Assembly: GCA_003023165.1 (NCBI GenBank)
Contig: PXSD01000129.1
Location: 3,883-24,219 of the forward strand
Source: Halobacteriales archaeon QS_9_67_15
GTDB taxonomy: Archaea > Halobacteriota > Halobacteria > Halobacteriales > Haloarculaceae
Length of the DNA stretch: 20,337 bases
Direction of reading: 5' to 3'
The notes under the pieces are model-generated. The model did not search any database. It had not been told where the DNA came from and saw nothing but the letters and a program-made list of their open reading frames with translations. The position numbers and the translations under genes were made by a program. Shown piece after piece: positions 7,247 to 14,707 of this stretch. Within the stretch, counting starts at the first letter, position 1, and each line of letters begins with the position of its first letter.

Positions 7247-10225
7247 GTGCAGCGGAGAACCTTCCTGCGGACGGCAGCGGCGACGGCGGCGGGGAGCGTC
7301 CTCGCTCAACAGAGTATCGAACGGGGGGCCGGGCAGGCGACCATCTCCGAACTGGCTGTCGACTCGACGTCGAGCCTCCTGGACGCGTCACAGGAGCCGC
7401 TGACGGACGATTCGCTGGTCGCAGTGTGGGCCGAATCGACCGCGGAGAACGTGGACTCGGACGGCGACGACGACGCCGTCGCGTACGGCGACGACCAGAG
7501 GATACCGCTGGTGGCGGTAGACGGGTCGGTCGTCGGCCTCGGCGCGATGCTCGTCCCGAACGACACGAACTTCCGGTACGGGAACGAGGAGTTCCTCCTC
7601 AACATCTGGGACGACGTGGTCGGGTCCGGGACGGTCCTCTGGGACGAGAGCCACGGCCAGTACTACACGCTCGACGGCGAGAACGCGGGCGGCAGTCCGG
7701 GGTTCACGACCTTCGAGACGTACGCCGAGGACAACGGATACACCGTCGAGGCGACCGACGACCTCACGGGGGACCTCTCGGACGCCGACGCCGTGGTGGT
7801 CACCTCGCCGTCGGAGTCGTTCAGTTCCGACGAGCGAGACGCGCTGACCGAGTTCGTCGACGACGGCGGCGCGGTGTTGCTCCACGACCAGTCCGATTAT
7901 AATGACTTCGACCAGACGGCGAACCTGAACGACGTCGCGGCCGCGCTCGGCGTCGGCTTCCGGTTCAACGACGACCAGGTGGAAGACGAGGAGAACAACA
8001 CCGGCGCGCCGTTCGTCCCGACGACCGGCCAGTTCAACACCTCGTTTCCGTTCTTCGCGGACCGCGAAGGTCTCGGGCTCGAACTCGGTCCGGACGAGGA
8101 GTACGAGGTGGTCGTCACGGACGTGACGGACGGCGACACGGTCGACGTGGCGTTCGTCGAGGAGCAGGGCCAACCGGAGAAGTCGGTCCGCATCCTCGGT
8201 ATCGACACGCCCGAGACGGCCGTTGCGGCGTCCGCCGAGCGGCCCGAGGAGTGGGAGGGGATCGCCGACGACGCACCACAGCCGCCGGAGGGCGGGAACG
8301 ACGACGGCGACGACACCGCCACGCGGAACGTGGGACCGCTGAACTTCTACTCCACGTCGAGCCTGGTCGACGAGTCGGAGACGGCACTGACCGACGAATC
8401 GCTCGTCGCGGTGTGGGCGGAGGCGACGGCGACCAACGAGGACGCGGACGGGAACGGCGACGCCTACGTCTACGAGGACGAGCGGATCCCGCTGGCCGCC
8501 GTCGACGACGACGCCGGCGTGGTCGGCTTCGGCGCGAGCCTGGTCAGCGACGGCGCGGACCTCGACGGACCCGGCAACGAGGACGAGTTCGTCCTGAACG
8601 TCTGGGACGAACAGCTCGGCGGCTCGGGCACCGTTCACTGGGACGAGGGCCACGGCCAGTACGAGGACTACCGCCTCGGGAACTTCTCGGCGTTCGAGTC
8701 CGCCGCAGAAGACGCCGGCTACACCGTCGAGCCGACGACGAGCGTCCCCCCGGACACCGACACCGCTAACGGTTACGTCGTCGCGACGCCCGACGAGGGG
8801 GCGACCTTCACCGAGGACGAACGCGAGTCGCTCCGCGAGTTCGTCGACGACGGCGGCGTCGTTTTCTGTCACGGCGTCTCGGATTACAACGACTTCGACG
8901 GGACGGGGACGCTGAACGGCGTTCTCGGCGCGCTCGACGCCGGCTTCCGGTTCAACGACGACCAGGTCGTCGACGACGAGAACAACGAGGGCGCTCCCTT
9001 CGACCTGCTCACCACGGCGTTCAACACCGACGAATTCCCGTATCTCGACAGTTCGCTGGCCCCCGTCGGTGCCGAGTACCCGTATCTCGCCGACTGGGGG
9101 GCACGCGCCTCCCGGTTCGCGGCCGCGGAGCTGTCGGTCGGGTCGCGCCTCACGCTCTCGTTCGACCCGGAGTCGCAGATCTACGACAGCTTCGGTCGCC
9201 TGCTCGGCTACCTGACCTACGACGCGACGGGCGACGGCGACCGGGGGACGCTGTACAACACCGAAGCCATCCGACAGGGGTACGCTCGCGTCTACGGGTC
9301 CAGTTTCTCTCGCCACGACGAGTTTTGGGCCGTCGAGGACGCCGCTCGTGACGACGGTCGCGGGCTCTGGGCGGCGAGCAACCCCGACGAGTCGCCGCCG
9401 ATCCGTGACGGACCCGTCGAGGAGGTGTTCTGCCCGAACCCCGCGAGCATCGTTCGAGGGTCCCGTCCCGTTCCACCGGGTCACGTCCGCCTGTTCGCCG
9501 AGTCGAGCGCGACCCAGGAGAACGCCGAGACGGAGTACGACCGCGATATCCCGCTCGGTGCGGTCGACAAAGACGCCAACGTCGCGTACCTCGGCGCACC
9601 GCTCGTCAGCGAAGACTACGAGACCGGAGAGGGGTACCCCGTCGACACCGCGGCGTACGGGAACTTCGCGTTCGTGACGAACGTAATCGACGAGTTGTCC
9701 GACGACGACGGCTCCGTCCTCATCGACGGCGGGCACGACCAGTTCTCGCTCGACTACGCCCTCTCCAGCGAGGACGCCGCCTACTACCAGCGCTACCTCG
9801 AAGGACAGGACACGGCGTTCGAGCAGGTCAACGACCTCGCGTCGTCAGCCTCGGCCGACCGCCTCGACGACGCGACGGCGCTGATCGTCACGACGCCGCG
9901 CTACGGACTCACGGACGAGGAGACCGAGGCCGTCTCGTCGTTCGCCGACGACGGCGGCGCGGTCGTCCTCATGGGGAGCGGACGCGCACCGTCGGCCCAG
10001 CGGTCGCATCTCGACGACGTCGCGGCCGGCGTGGGTTCGGACCTCCGACTCGGGTCCGGTCGCGTCGTCGACGCGGAGTCGAATCTCGACGGCGACGCCG
10101 CGGTCCTGACGACCACGAACTTCGGCCCCGGCCGCGGGAAGGGGCGTGGAAACGGGAACAGTAATGGGAATGGAAACGGCGGAAACGGAGAGGGAAGCGG
10201 AAACGGACGCGGTGACGGCAACTGA
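7247..10225 (+). CDS. Tat-exported thermonuclease-family protein with three GATase-like modules, nuclease domain split
   Basis: The 992-aa product begins with a Tat signal (RRTFLRTAAATAAGSVLA) and has no obvious membrane anchor or lipobox, so a secreted protein is likely. Three related modules of about 220-245 residues (about 35-270, 365-605, 745-958) share LVAVWAE, IPLxAVD, GA-LV, an HGQY-type motif and DDGGAV, resembling the DUF4350/GATase-like fold. A staphylococcal-nuclease-like (SNase) domain is present in two pieces: residues about 285-336 with TDGDT (Asp297) and VRILGIDTPET (Arg315, Asp320, Thr321, Glu323), and residues about 611-712 with FGRLLGYL (Arg651), QGYARVY and GRGLWAAS. Module 2 lies between the pieces. 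All residues matching the known SNase active site are kept. The tail (959-992) is Gly/Asn-rich. The start is GTG at 7247. Likely role: extracellular nucleic-acid degradation, inferred. Confidence 0.88.
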   Translation: MQRRTFLRTAAATAAGSVLAQQSIERGAGQATISELAVDSTSSLLDASQEPLTDDSLVAVWAESTAENVDSDGDDDAVAYGDDQRIPLVAVDGSVVGLGAMLVPNDTNFRYGNEEFLLNIWDDVVGSGTVLWDESHGQYYTLDGENAGGSPGFTTFETYAEDNGYTVEATDDLTGDLSDADAVVVTSPSESFSSDERDALTEFVDDGGAVLLHDQSDYNDFDQTANLNDVAAALGVGFRFNDDQVEDEENNTGAPFVPTTGQFNTSFPFFADREGLGLELGPDEEYEVVVTDVTDGDTVDVAFVEEQGQPEKSVRILGIDTPETAVAASAERPEEWEGIADDAPQPPEGGNDDGDDTATRNVGPLNFYSTSSLVDESETALTDESLVAVWAEATATNEDADGNGDAYVYEDERIPLAAVDDDAGVVGFGASLVSDGADLDGPGNEDEFVLNVWDEQLGGSGTVHWDEGHGQYEDYRLGNFSAFESAAEDAGYTVEPTTSVPPDTDTANGYVVATPDEGATFTEDERESLREFVDDGGVVFCHGVSDYNDFDGTGTLNGVLGALDAGFRFNDDQVVDDENNEGAPFDLLTTAFNTDEFPYLDSSLAPVGAEYPYLADWGARASRFAAAELSVGSRLTLSFDPESQIYDSFGRLLGYLTYDATGDGDRGTLYNTEAIRQGYARVYGSSFSRHDEFWAVEDAARDDGRGLWAASNPDESPPIRDGPVEEVFCPNPASIVRGSRPVPPGHVRLFAESSATQENAETEYDRDIPLGAVDKDANVAYLGAPLVSEDYETGEGYPVDTAAYGNFAFVTNVIDELSDDDGSVLIDGGHDQFSLDYALSSEDAAYYQRYLEGQDTAFEQVNDLASSASADRLDDATALIVTTPRYGLTDEETEAVSSFADDGGAVVLMGSGRAPSAQRSHLDDVAAGVGSDLRLGSGRVVDAESNLDGDAAVLTTTNFGPGRGKGRGNGNSNGNGNGGNGEGSGNGRGDGN

Positions 10226-10336
10226 AACGGACACGGCAACGGACGAAACGAGTAACAGCGGGTGCTGTCCGGGAGCGTCGTCGGGGTTCGGAGTCGCGAC
10301 CGGATCCTTCACGGGCGGACGGCCTCACTGTCGGGT

Positions 10337-11413
10337 ATGGATATCGAGCCGTTCGCGCTGGAGCGCTGGCTGGCCGACTACGAGCACGAGGCCGAGGTGA
10401 ACCTCGGAGACAGCGGCGTCCGACCGCTCGAAGCCGACCGCTTCGACACCGACCCCGGAACGCTCGGGTACGTCGTCCCGACGAACGGCGACCCGGACCT
10501 GCGTGCGACCGTCGCCGACCGCTACGACCGGGAGGCCGACGAAGTGCTCTTCACCTGCGGGACGCAGGAGGCGAACCTGCTGACCGTCCTGGCGACGCTC
10601 GACAGCGACAGTCACGCCGTCTGCGTGACGCCGACCTACCAGTCGCTCCACTCGCTCCCCCAGGCCGTCGCCGACGTGACCCGCGTCGGACTCGCCGCGC
10701 CGGACTGGGCGCTCGACCCCGACGCCGTCGCGGACGCTATCGAGCCGAACACGGACCTCGTCGTCCTCAACAATCCGAACAACCCGACCGGGCGGATCCA
10801 CCCACAGGAGACGGTCGAAGCGGTGTACGACCTCGCCGCCGCGGCCGACGCGTACCTCCTCTCCGACGAGGTGTACCGCCCGCTCGCAGCACCGGAGGAA
10901 CGAGTCCCTCCTGTGGCGAGCATGGGTCCCCACGGCATCAGCACCTGCGGCCTCTCGAAGGGGTGGGGCCTGCCCGGGCTCAGGTTCGGCTGGCTCGCCG
11001 GCCCCGAGGAGGTCGTCTCCGCGGCGTGGGGCTGGAAGGACTACACGACGGTCTCCCCCTCCGCGTTCGGCCAGCACGTCGCGCGCCAGGCCATCGGACG
11101 CGAGGACGAACTGCTGGCAGAGAACCGCGACCACGTGCGGCGCAACCGGGACCGACTCGGCGAGTTCGTCGCGGAGTACGGCCTCGACTGGCACCTCCCG
11201 AAGGGCGCGACGGCTTTCCTGACCGTCCCCGAGGAGTTCGAGTCGGGGGAAGCGTTCGCTCGTGCGCTCGTCGAGGAGGGGGTCGTGGTCGCTCCCGGTG
11301 AGACCTTCGGCCGTCCCGGCTACGTCCGCATCGGGTTCGGTGCGGGTCGGTCGACGCTGGAGGACGGACTCGCCCGGATGGCCGAACTGATCGGCGCGCG
11401 GCGTGAGTCCTGA
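10337..11413 (+). CDS. Class I/II pyridoxal-phosphate-dependent aminotransferase
   Basis: The 358-aa protein is a fold-type I aminotransferase, a little shorter than the common 380-400 aa. Key elements are in order: CGTQEANLL for the phosphate-binding helix, NNPNNPTG with the conserved Asn, LSDEVYRPL with the Asp and Tyr contacting the cofactor ring, and CGLSKGWGLPGLRFGW with the Schiff-base Lys208 and the following Arg. A C-terminal Arg in YVRIGFGAG fits the carboxylate-binding Arg of the family. Substrate cannot be assigned; related archaeal proteins are annotated only generally. I chose the ATG at 10337 because the family-like sequence (IEPFALERW) begins there; an upstream extension to 10262 is possible but shows no similarity. 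It is the only gene between the large nuclease gene and the aIF-5A gene, and its cotranscription with either is not evident. Confidence 0.87.
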   Translation: MDIEPFALERWLADYEHEAEVNLGDSGVRPLEADRFDTDPGTLGYVVPTNGDPDLRATVADRYDREADEVLFTCGTQEANLLTVLATLDSDSHAVCVTPTYQSLHSLPQAVADVTRVGLAAPDWALDPDAVADAIEPNTDLVVLNNPNNPTGRIHPQETVEAVYDLAAAADAYLLSDEVYRPLAAPEERVPPVASMGPHGISTCGLSKGWGLPGLRFGWLAGPEEVVSAAWGWKDYTTVSPSAFGQHVARQAIGREDELLAENRDHVRRNRDRLGEFVAEYGLDWHLPKGATAFLTVPEEFESGEAFARALVEEGVVVAPGETFGRPGYVRIGFGAGRSTLEDGLARMAELIGARRES

Positions 11414-11525
11414 GGTCGACGCGAGCGACCGACGCGTCCGGTCGCGGCGGCCAACCGTCCGCGTTCGGTCGGTCGCGCTGACGCTGGGAGTCGCGGTTTC
11501 CGGCGCGGAACCGCGTTCCAAACCG

Positions 11526-11532
11526 TTTATAT
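11526..11532 (+). promoter_or_regulatory. TATA box of the aIF-5A / agmatinase operon
   Basis: TTTATAT is centred about 27 bases upstream of the aIF-5A ATG at 11556. It is among the best matches to an archaeal TATA box in the window, as expected for a highly expressed translation-factor gene. Confidence 0.7.
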
Positions 11533-11555
11533 CGGTCGCTCGTTTACGGCGCGGT

Positions 11556-11933
11556 ATGGCAACGAAGCAGGTCGAGGTTCGCGATCTGGACGAAGGGAGC
11601 TACGTCATGATCGACGACGTAGCCTGCAAGATCAACGGATACAGCACGGCGAAGCCCGGGAAGCACGGGAGCGCGAAGGCACGCGTCGAGGCCGAAGGCG
11701 TCTTCGACGGCAAGAAGCGAAACCTCTCCCAGCCGGTCGACGCGAAGATCCGCGTCCCGATCATCAACCGCAAACAGGGACAGGTCGTCTCCGTCAGCGG
11801 CGGCGACGAGGCCCAAGTCATGGACCTCGAGACCTTCGACACGTTCACGCTCGCACTCCCCGACGGCGTGGACCTCCAGCCCGACGACGAGATCGAGTAC
11901 CTCGAGATGGAAGCGCAGCGCAAGATCGTCTAG
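11556..11933 (+). CDS. eif5a: Translation initiation factor aIF-5A
   Basis: The 125-aa protein is archaeal IF-5A, the homologue of eIF5A and bacterial EF-P, which binds the ribosome between P and E sites and relieves stalling. The N-terminal SH3-like domain carries the loop AKPGKHGSAKAR; Lys36 in this loop is the position converted to deoxyhypusine or hypusine. The C-terminal OB domain follows (about residues 70-125). Length is typical. The ATG at 11556 is fixed by the conserved MATKQVEVRDL start and the TATA box. Agmatinase begins one base after the stop, and deoxyhypusine synthase lies about 5 kb downstream on the same strand, so genes for both the factor and its modification are close together. 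Upstream in-frame codons back to 11403 are not family-like. Confidence 0.97.
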   Translation: MATKQVEVRDLDEGSYVMIDDVACKINGYSTAKPGKHGSAKARVEAEGVFDGKKRNLSQPVDAKIRVPIINRKQGQVVSVSGGDEAQVMDLETFDTFTLALPDGVDLQPDDEIEYLEMEAQRKIV

Positions 11934-11934
11934 G

Positions 11935-12738
11935 ATGTTCCCCGGTGCGGACGCGACCCGGGACGAGGCGGCCTACGCGCTCGTCGGCGCGCCGCTCGAC
12001 GCCTCCACCTCGTTCGAACCCGGCGCTCGATTCGGCCCGGACCGCGTCCGCCGCTACGCCGAACACTTCGACGACTACGACCATCGAACGGGCCAACACT
12101 TCTCTGCGCTATCCGTCTGCGACCACGGCGACATCGGGCCCACGGCCGACACCGACGAGTATCTCACCTTCGTAGAGAGCGCGCTGTCGGAGTTTCGCGA
12201 CGCCGGAGCGCTCCCGATGCTCGTCGGCGGCGAACACACGGTCACAGTCGCCGGCGTCCGCGCCGTCGACCCGGACGTGTTCGTCTGTCTCGACGCCCAT
12301 CTCGACCTCCGCGAGTCCTACGCGGGCGACCCGCTGAGCCACGCGACGGTCACGCGTCACGCGCTCGAGGTGGCCGACGAGGCGGTCGTCCTCGGCGCTC
12401 GCACCGGGAGCGAGGCCGAGTGGGAGCGCGCGAGCGAGTCGGACGTGACCGTCGTCCCGCCGGAAGACGTCGCCGACTGGTCGCCCGGGTTCGACGACCG
12501 GTCCGTCTATCTGAGCGTCGACGTCGACGGCTTCGACCCCGCCCACGCACCCGGAACCGGGACGAAGGAACCGTTCGGACTCACGCCCCGGGAGGGACGG
12601 CGAGTCCTGGCCGACGTCGCCCCGCTCGCCGACGGGTTCGACGCGGTCGAAGTGAACGACCGCGACGACGGCCAGTCGGCAGTGCTGGCCGCGAAACTCA
12701 TCCGCGAGTTCGTCTACCGCCACGCAGCCGACGGCTGA
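11935..12738 (+). CDS. speB: Agmatinase / ureohydrolase family protein
   Basis: The 267-aa protein is a binuclear-manganese ureohydrolase (arginase/agmatinase family) that removes urea from a guanidino group. Metal ligands are visible: GGEHT with His101, CLDAHLDLR with Asp120, His122 and Asp124, and SVDVDGFDP with Asp196 and Asp198; HAPGTGTKEPFGLT is the family signature. The gene starts one base after aIF-5A, an arrangement known in haloarchaea. Published work on aIF-5A modification in Haloferax points to a route through agmatine and this agmatinase homologue; that it acts in the same way here is inference. The usual GGDHS motif reads GGEHT, which is a conservative change. Putrescine formation in general polyamine synthesis is the alternative role. 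Confidence 0.92.
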   Translation: MFPGADATRDEAAYALVGAPLDASTSFEPGARFGPDRVRRYAEHFDDYDHRTGQHFSALSVCDHGDIGPTADTDEYLTFVESALSEFRDAGALPMLVGGEHTVTVAGVRAVDPDVFVCLDAHLDLRESYAGDPLSHATVTRHALEVADEAVVLGARTGSEAEWERASESDVTVVPPEDVADWSPGFDDRSVYLSVDVDGFDPAHAPGTGTKEPFGLTPREGRRVLADVAPLADGFDAVEVNDRDDGQSAVLAAKLIREFVYRHAADG

Positions 12739-12799
12739 GGACCGGGCGACCTCGGTCGCGGTGACGTAGATCTCGGATGGGTGTCACGACCCACCGACC

Positions 12800-12806
12800 G
12801 TTTTAC
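12800..12806 (+). promoter_or_regulatory. Putative TATA box of the zinc-finger protein gene
   Basis: GTTTTAC is centred about 29 bases upstream of the ATG at 12832, supporting that start over the in-frame GTG at 12781 which lies before this box. Confidence 0.55.
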
Positions 12807-12831
12807 GTCCACCGAGGGAGCACGTGGGGGC

Positions 12832-13743
12832 ATGGATCGACTCTCGTCCTGTTACTTCTGTGGCGACGCGCTCGACGCCACGCTCGAAGAACACCCCGTC
12901 GTCCCGTCGAACCTGCATCCCGACCCCGAATCGCAGAGGTCCGTGGTCCTCTGTTCGTCCTGTCGGCAGAAGCTCGAGGTCGTCCTCGAGACGGTCGTCG
13001 ACGCCGTCGAGACTGGCACGGGCGACGTCACCGCGGTCGAAGAGGGGAGGCAGTCCGACGCGTCGGCCGACGAGAGCGCGAGCGCCGACGACCTCGAATC
13101 GACGCTCGGTGACGACGAAGAGATCCTCACCTCCCTCGACGCCGACGACTCGGCGGACGCCGACGCGGTCGACGCGGCCGAGGCGTCCGAGATGGAGTTC
13201 GGCGACGACCGTGCCGCGACAGCAGCGTCGTCGGACTCCGAAGACACCGACGCCACCGACGACTCCGGGTCCGACGGTCGGTCGGGGGAGACGAAGTACA
13301 CCGACTCGCGGGGCGCCGGCTTCCGCCGCGACGACGACGAGTCCGCGGAGTCGGAGTCGCTCACCGAGGGCGCGTTCGACGACGATGACGACGAGTCGAC
13401 GGGCGCGACCGAGGGCCGGAGTCGGTCGGGAAGCACGGATTCGAACGCCGGTTCGAGCGGGACCTCGTCGTCGGACCGGCGGGACACTGAGTCCGAAAAC
13501 GGGTCGAACGACGCGGACAGCCCGACCACCGACCGGGACGTCTCTCTGTCGCGGCTGGAGAACACGAAGGTGATGCGACTGCTGGAGAACCGGGAGTTCC
13601 CGGTCGAGAAGGACGAGTTCGTCACCGTCGCGGCCAGCGCCTATCAGGTCTCCCGCGATGACTGCGAGAAGGTGCTCGGCCTCGCCGTCGAGCACGGTCT
13701 ACTCCGCGAGGACGACGGCCAGCTGTACGACGGCGACGCGTAA
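12832..13743 (+). CDS. Zinc-finger protein with acidic linker and C-terminal winged-helix-like domain
   Basis: I do not recognise a named family for this 303-aa protein. Three parts are visible. Residues 7-50 form a four-cysteine finger (Cys7, Cys10, Cys41, Cys44) with LEEHPVVPSNLHP between the pairs, a layout like an HNH-type zinc finger that has lost its catalytic histidines. Residues about 60-235 are a long Asp/Glu/Ser/Thr-rich, presumably disordered stretch with no hydrophobic core. Residues about 240-303 (LSRLENTKVMRLLENREFP and following) look like a helix-turn-helix/winged-helix domain. A DNA- or RNA-binding regulatory role is plausible but unproven. The ATG at 12832 is supported by a TATA box at 12800. 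The gene stands between agmatinase and a NIF3-family gene with its own promoter. Confidence 0.8.
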   Translation: MDRLSSCYFCGDALDATLEEHPVVPSNLHPDPESQRSVVLCSSCRQKLEVVLETVVDAVETGTGDVTAVEEGRQSDASADESASADDLESTLGDDEEILTSLDADDSADADAVDAAEASEMEFGDDRAATAASSDSEDTDATDDSGSDGRSGETKYTDSRGAGFRRDDDESAESESLTEGAFDDDDDESTGATEGRSRSGSTDSNAGSSGTSSSDRRDTESENGSNDADSPTTDRDVSLSRLENTKVMRLLENREFPVEKDEFVTVAASAYQVSRDDCEKVLGLAVEHGLLREDDGQLYDGDA

Positions 13744-13818
13744 CGGCCGCGGTCCTCACGCTGTCTCCGAGCGTCCGCAGTCACAACAGATAGGTCCCCC
13801 TCCGTCGAACGCGATGGT

Positions 13819-14586
13819 ATGGACCTGACGACGATCTGTGACCGCTACGACGACCGACTCTCGCCGGCCGACTACGCCGACGTGGACGCGAGCGCCAACG
13901 GCCTCCAGGTCGGCCCCGACAGCGCCGACGTGGAGACCGTCGCGTTCGCCGTCGACGCGGCCGGTGCGACGATCGAGACCGCCATCGAGCGCGACGCGGA
14001 CCTGCTCGTCGTCCACCACGGGGTCTCCTGGGGCGGTATCGACCGCGTCACCGGGCTCGCGCACGACCGCATCGCACCGCTGATCGAGCACGACCTCGCG
14101 CTCTACGCGATGCACCTCCCGCTCGACGGGCACGACGAACTGGGCAACGCAGCGGGCGTCGCCGACCTGCTCGGGTTGGCGGACCGGGAGGCGTTCGGCG
14201 AGGTCGGGGCCGTCACTATCGGTCAGCGCGGACGGGTCGCGGACGCTGTCACGCCGGCCGAACTGGCCGCGACGCTCGAAGGGGATCTCGACACCGGCGG
14301 CGAAGGCGTCCAGTACTTCGACCACGGCCCCGCGGCGATCGAAGACGTGGCTATCGTGACCGGCGGCGGTGCCGACTGGCTCGAGGAGGCGATCGACGCG
14401 GGCGTAGACGCGTTCATCTCCGGCGAGGGGAAACAGAAGGTGTACCACCAGGCGCGCGACGCCGGCGTGAACGTCTTCCTCGGCGGCCACTACGCTACCG
14501 AGACGTTCGGCGTCCGACGGCTTCGGGACCTCGCGGACGGGTGGGGCCTGGAGACGACGTTCGTCGACCATCCGACCGGGCTGTGA
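13819..14586 (+). CDS. NIF3-family dinuclear metal centre protein
   Basis: The 255-aa product belongs to the NIF3/YbgI family (also called GTP cyclohydrolase 1 type 2-like), which forms hexameric toroids with two metal ions per subunit. Metal-binding segments are visible: LLVVHHGVSWGG with His66 and His67, YAMHLPLDGH in the middle, and LGGHYATETFG near the C-terminus. Other landmarks are ANGLQVG near residue 27 and AFISGEGKQKVYHQARD. Length matches the short, archaeal form without the extra inserted domain. Cellular function is unsettled for the whole family; DNA- or nucleotide-related hydrolysis has been proposed. The ATG at 13819 is used; a nearby ATG at 13814 is out of frame. Upstream and downstream spacing (75 and 121 bases) suggests a single-gene unit. 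Confidence 0.9.
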   Translation: MDLTTICDRYDDRLSPADYADVDASANGLQVGPDSADVETVAFAVDAAGATIETAIERDADLLVVHHGVSWGGIDRVTGLAHDRIAPLIEHDLALYAMHLPLDGHDELGNAAGVADLLGLADREAFGEVGAVTIGQRGRVADAVTPAELAATLEGDLDTGGEGVQYFDHGPAAIEDVAIVTGGGADWLEEAIDAGVDAFISGEGKQKVYHQARDAGVNVFLGGHYATETFGVRRLRDLADGWGLETTFVDHPTGL

Positions 14587-14707
14587 GCGTGTCGGCCGCG
14601 GGAACTTCCGAGGCTGTTGCAACGGTTGACTGCGACCAGCCCGCGCGAGTGCGATCCGGTCACGGGCCACCGACATTCTCAAACCCGTTCGCATACGACT
14701 GGTGGGT

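Noticed and set aside
7388..9736. Minus-strand open frame of 782 codons antisense to the nuclease gene
   Set aside because: Val/Arg-rich product with no motif or promoter; it is opposite a gene with clear domains.
10325..11521. Minus-strand open frame of 398 codons antisense to the aminotransferase
   Set aside because: No motifs; the plus-strand frame has the full PLP-enzyme signature.
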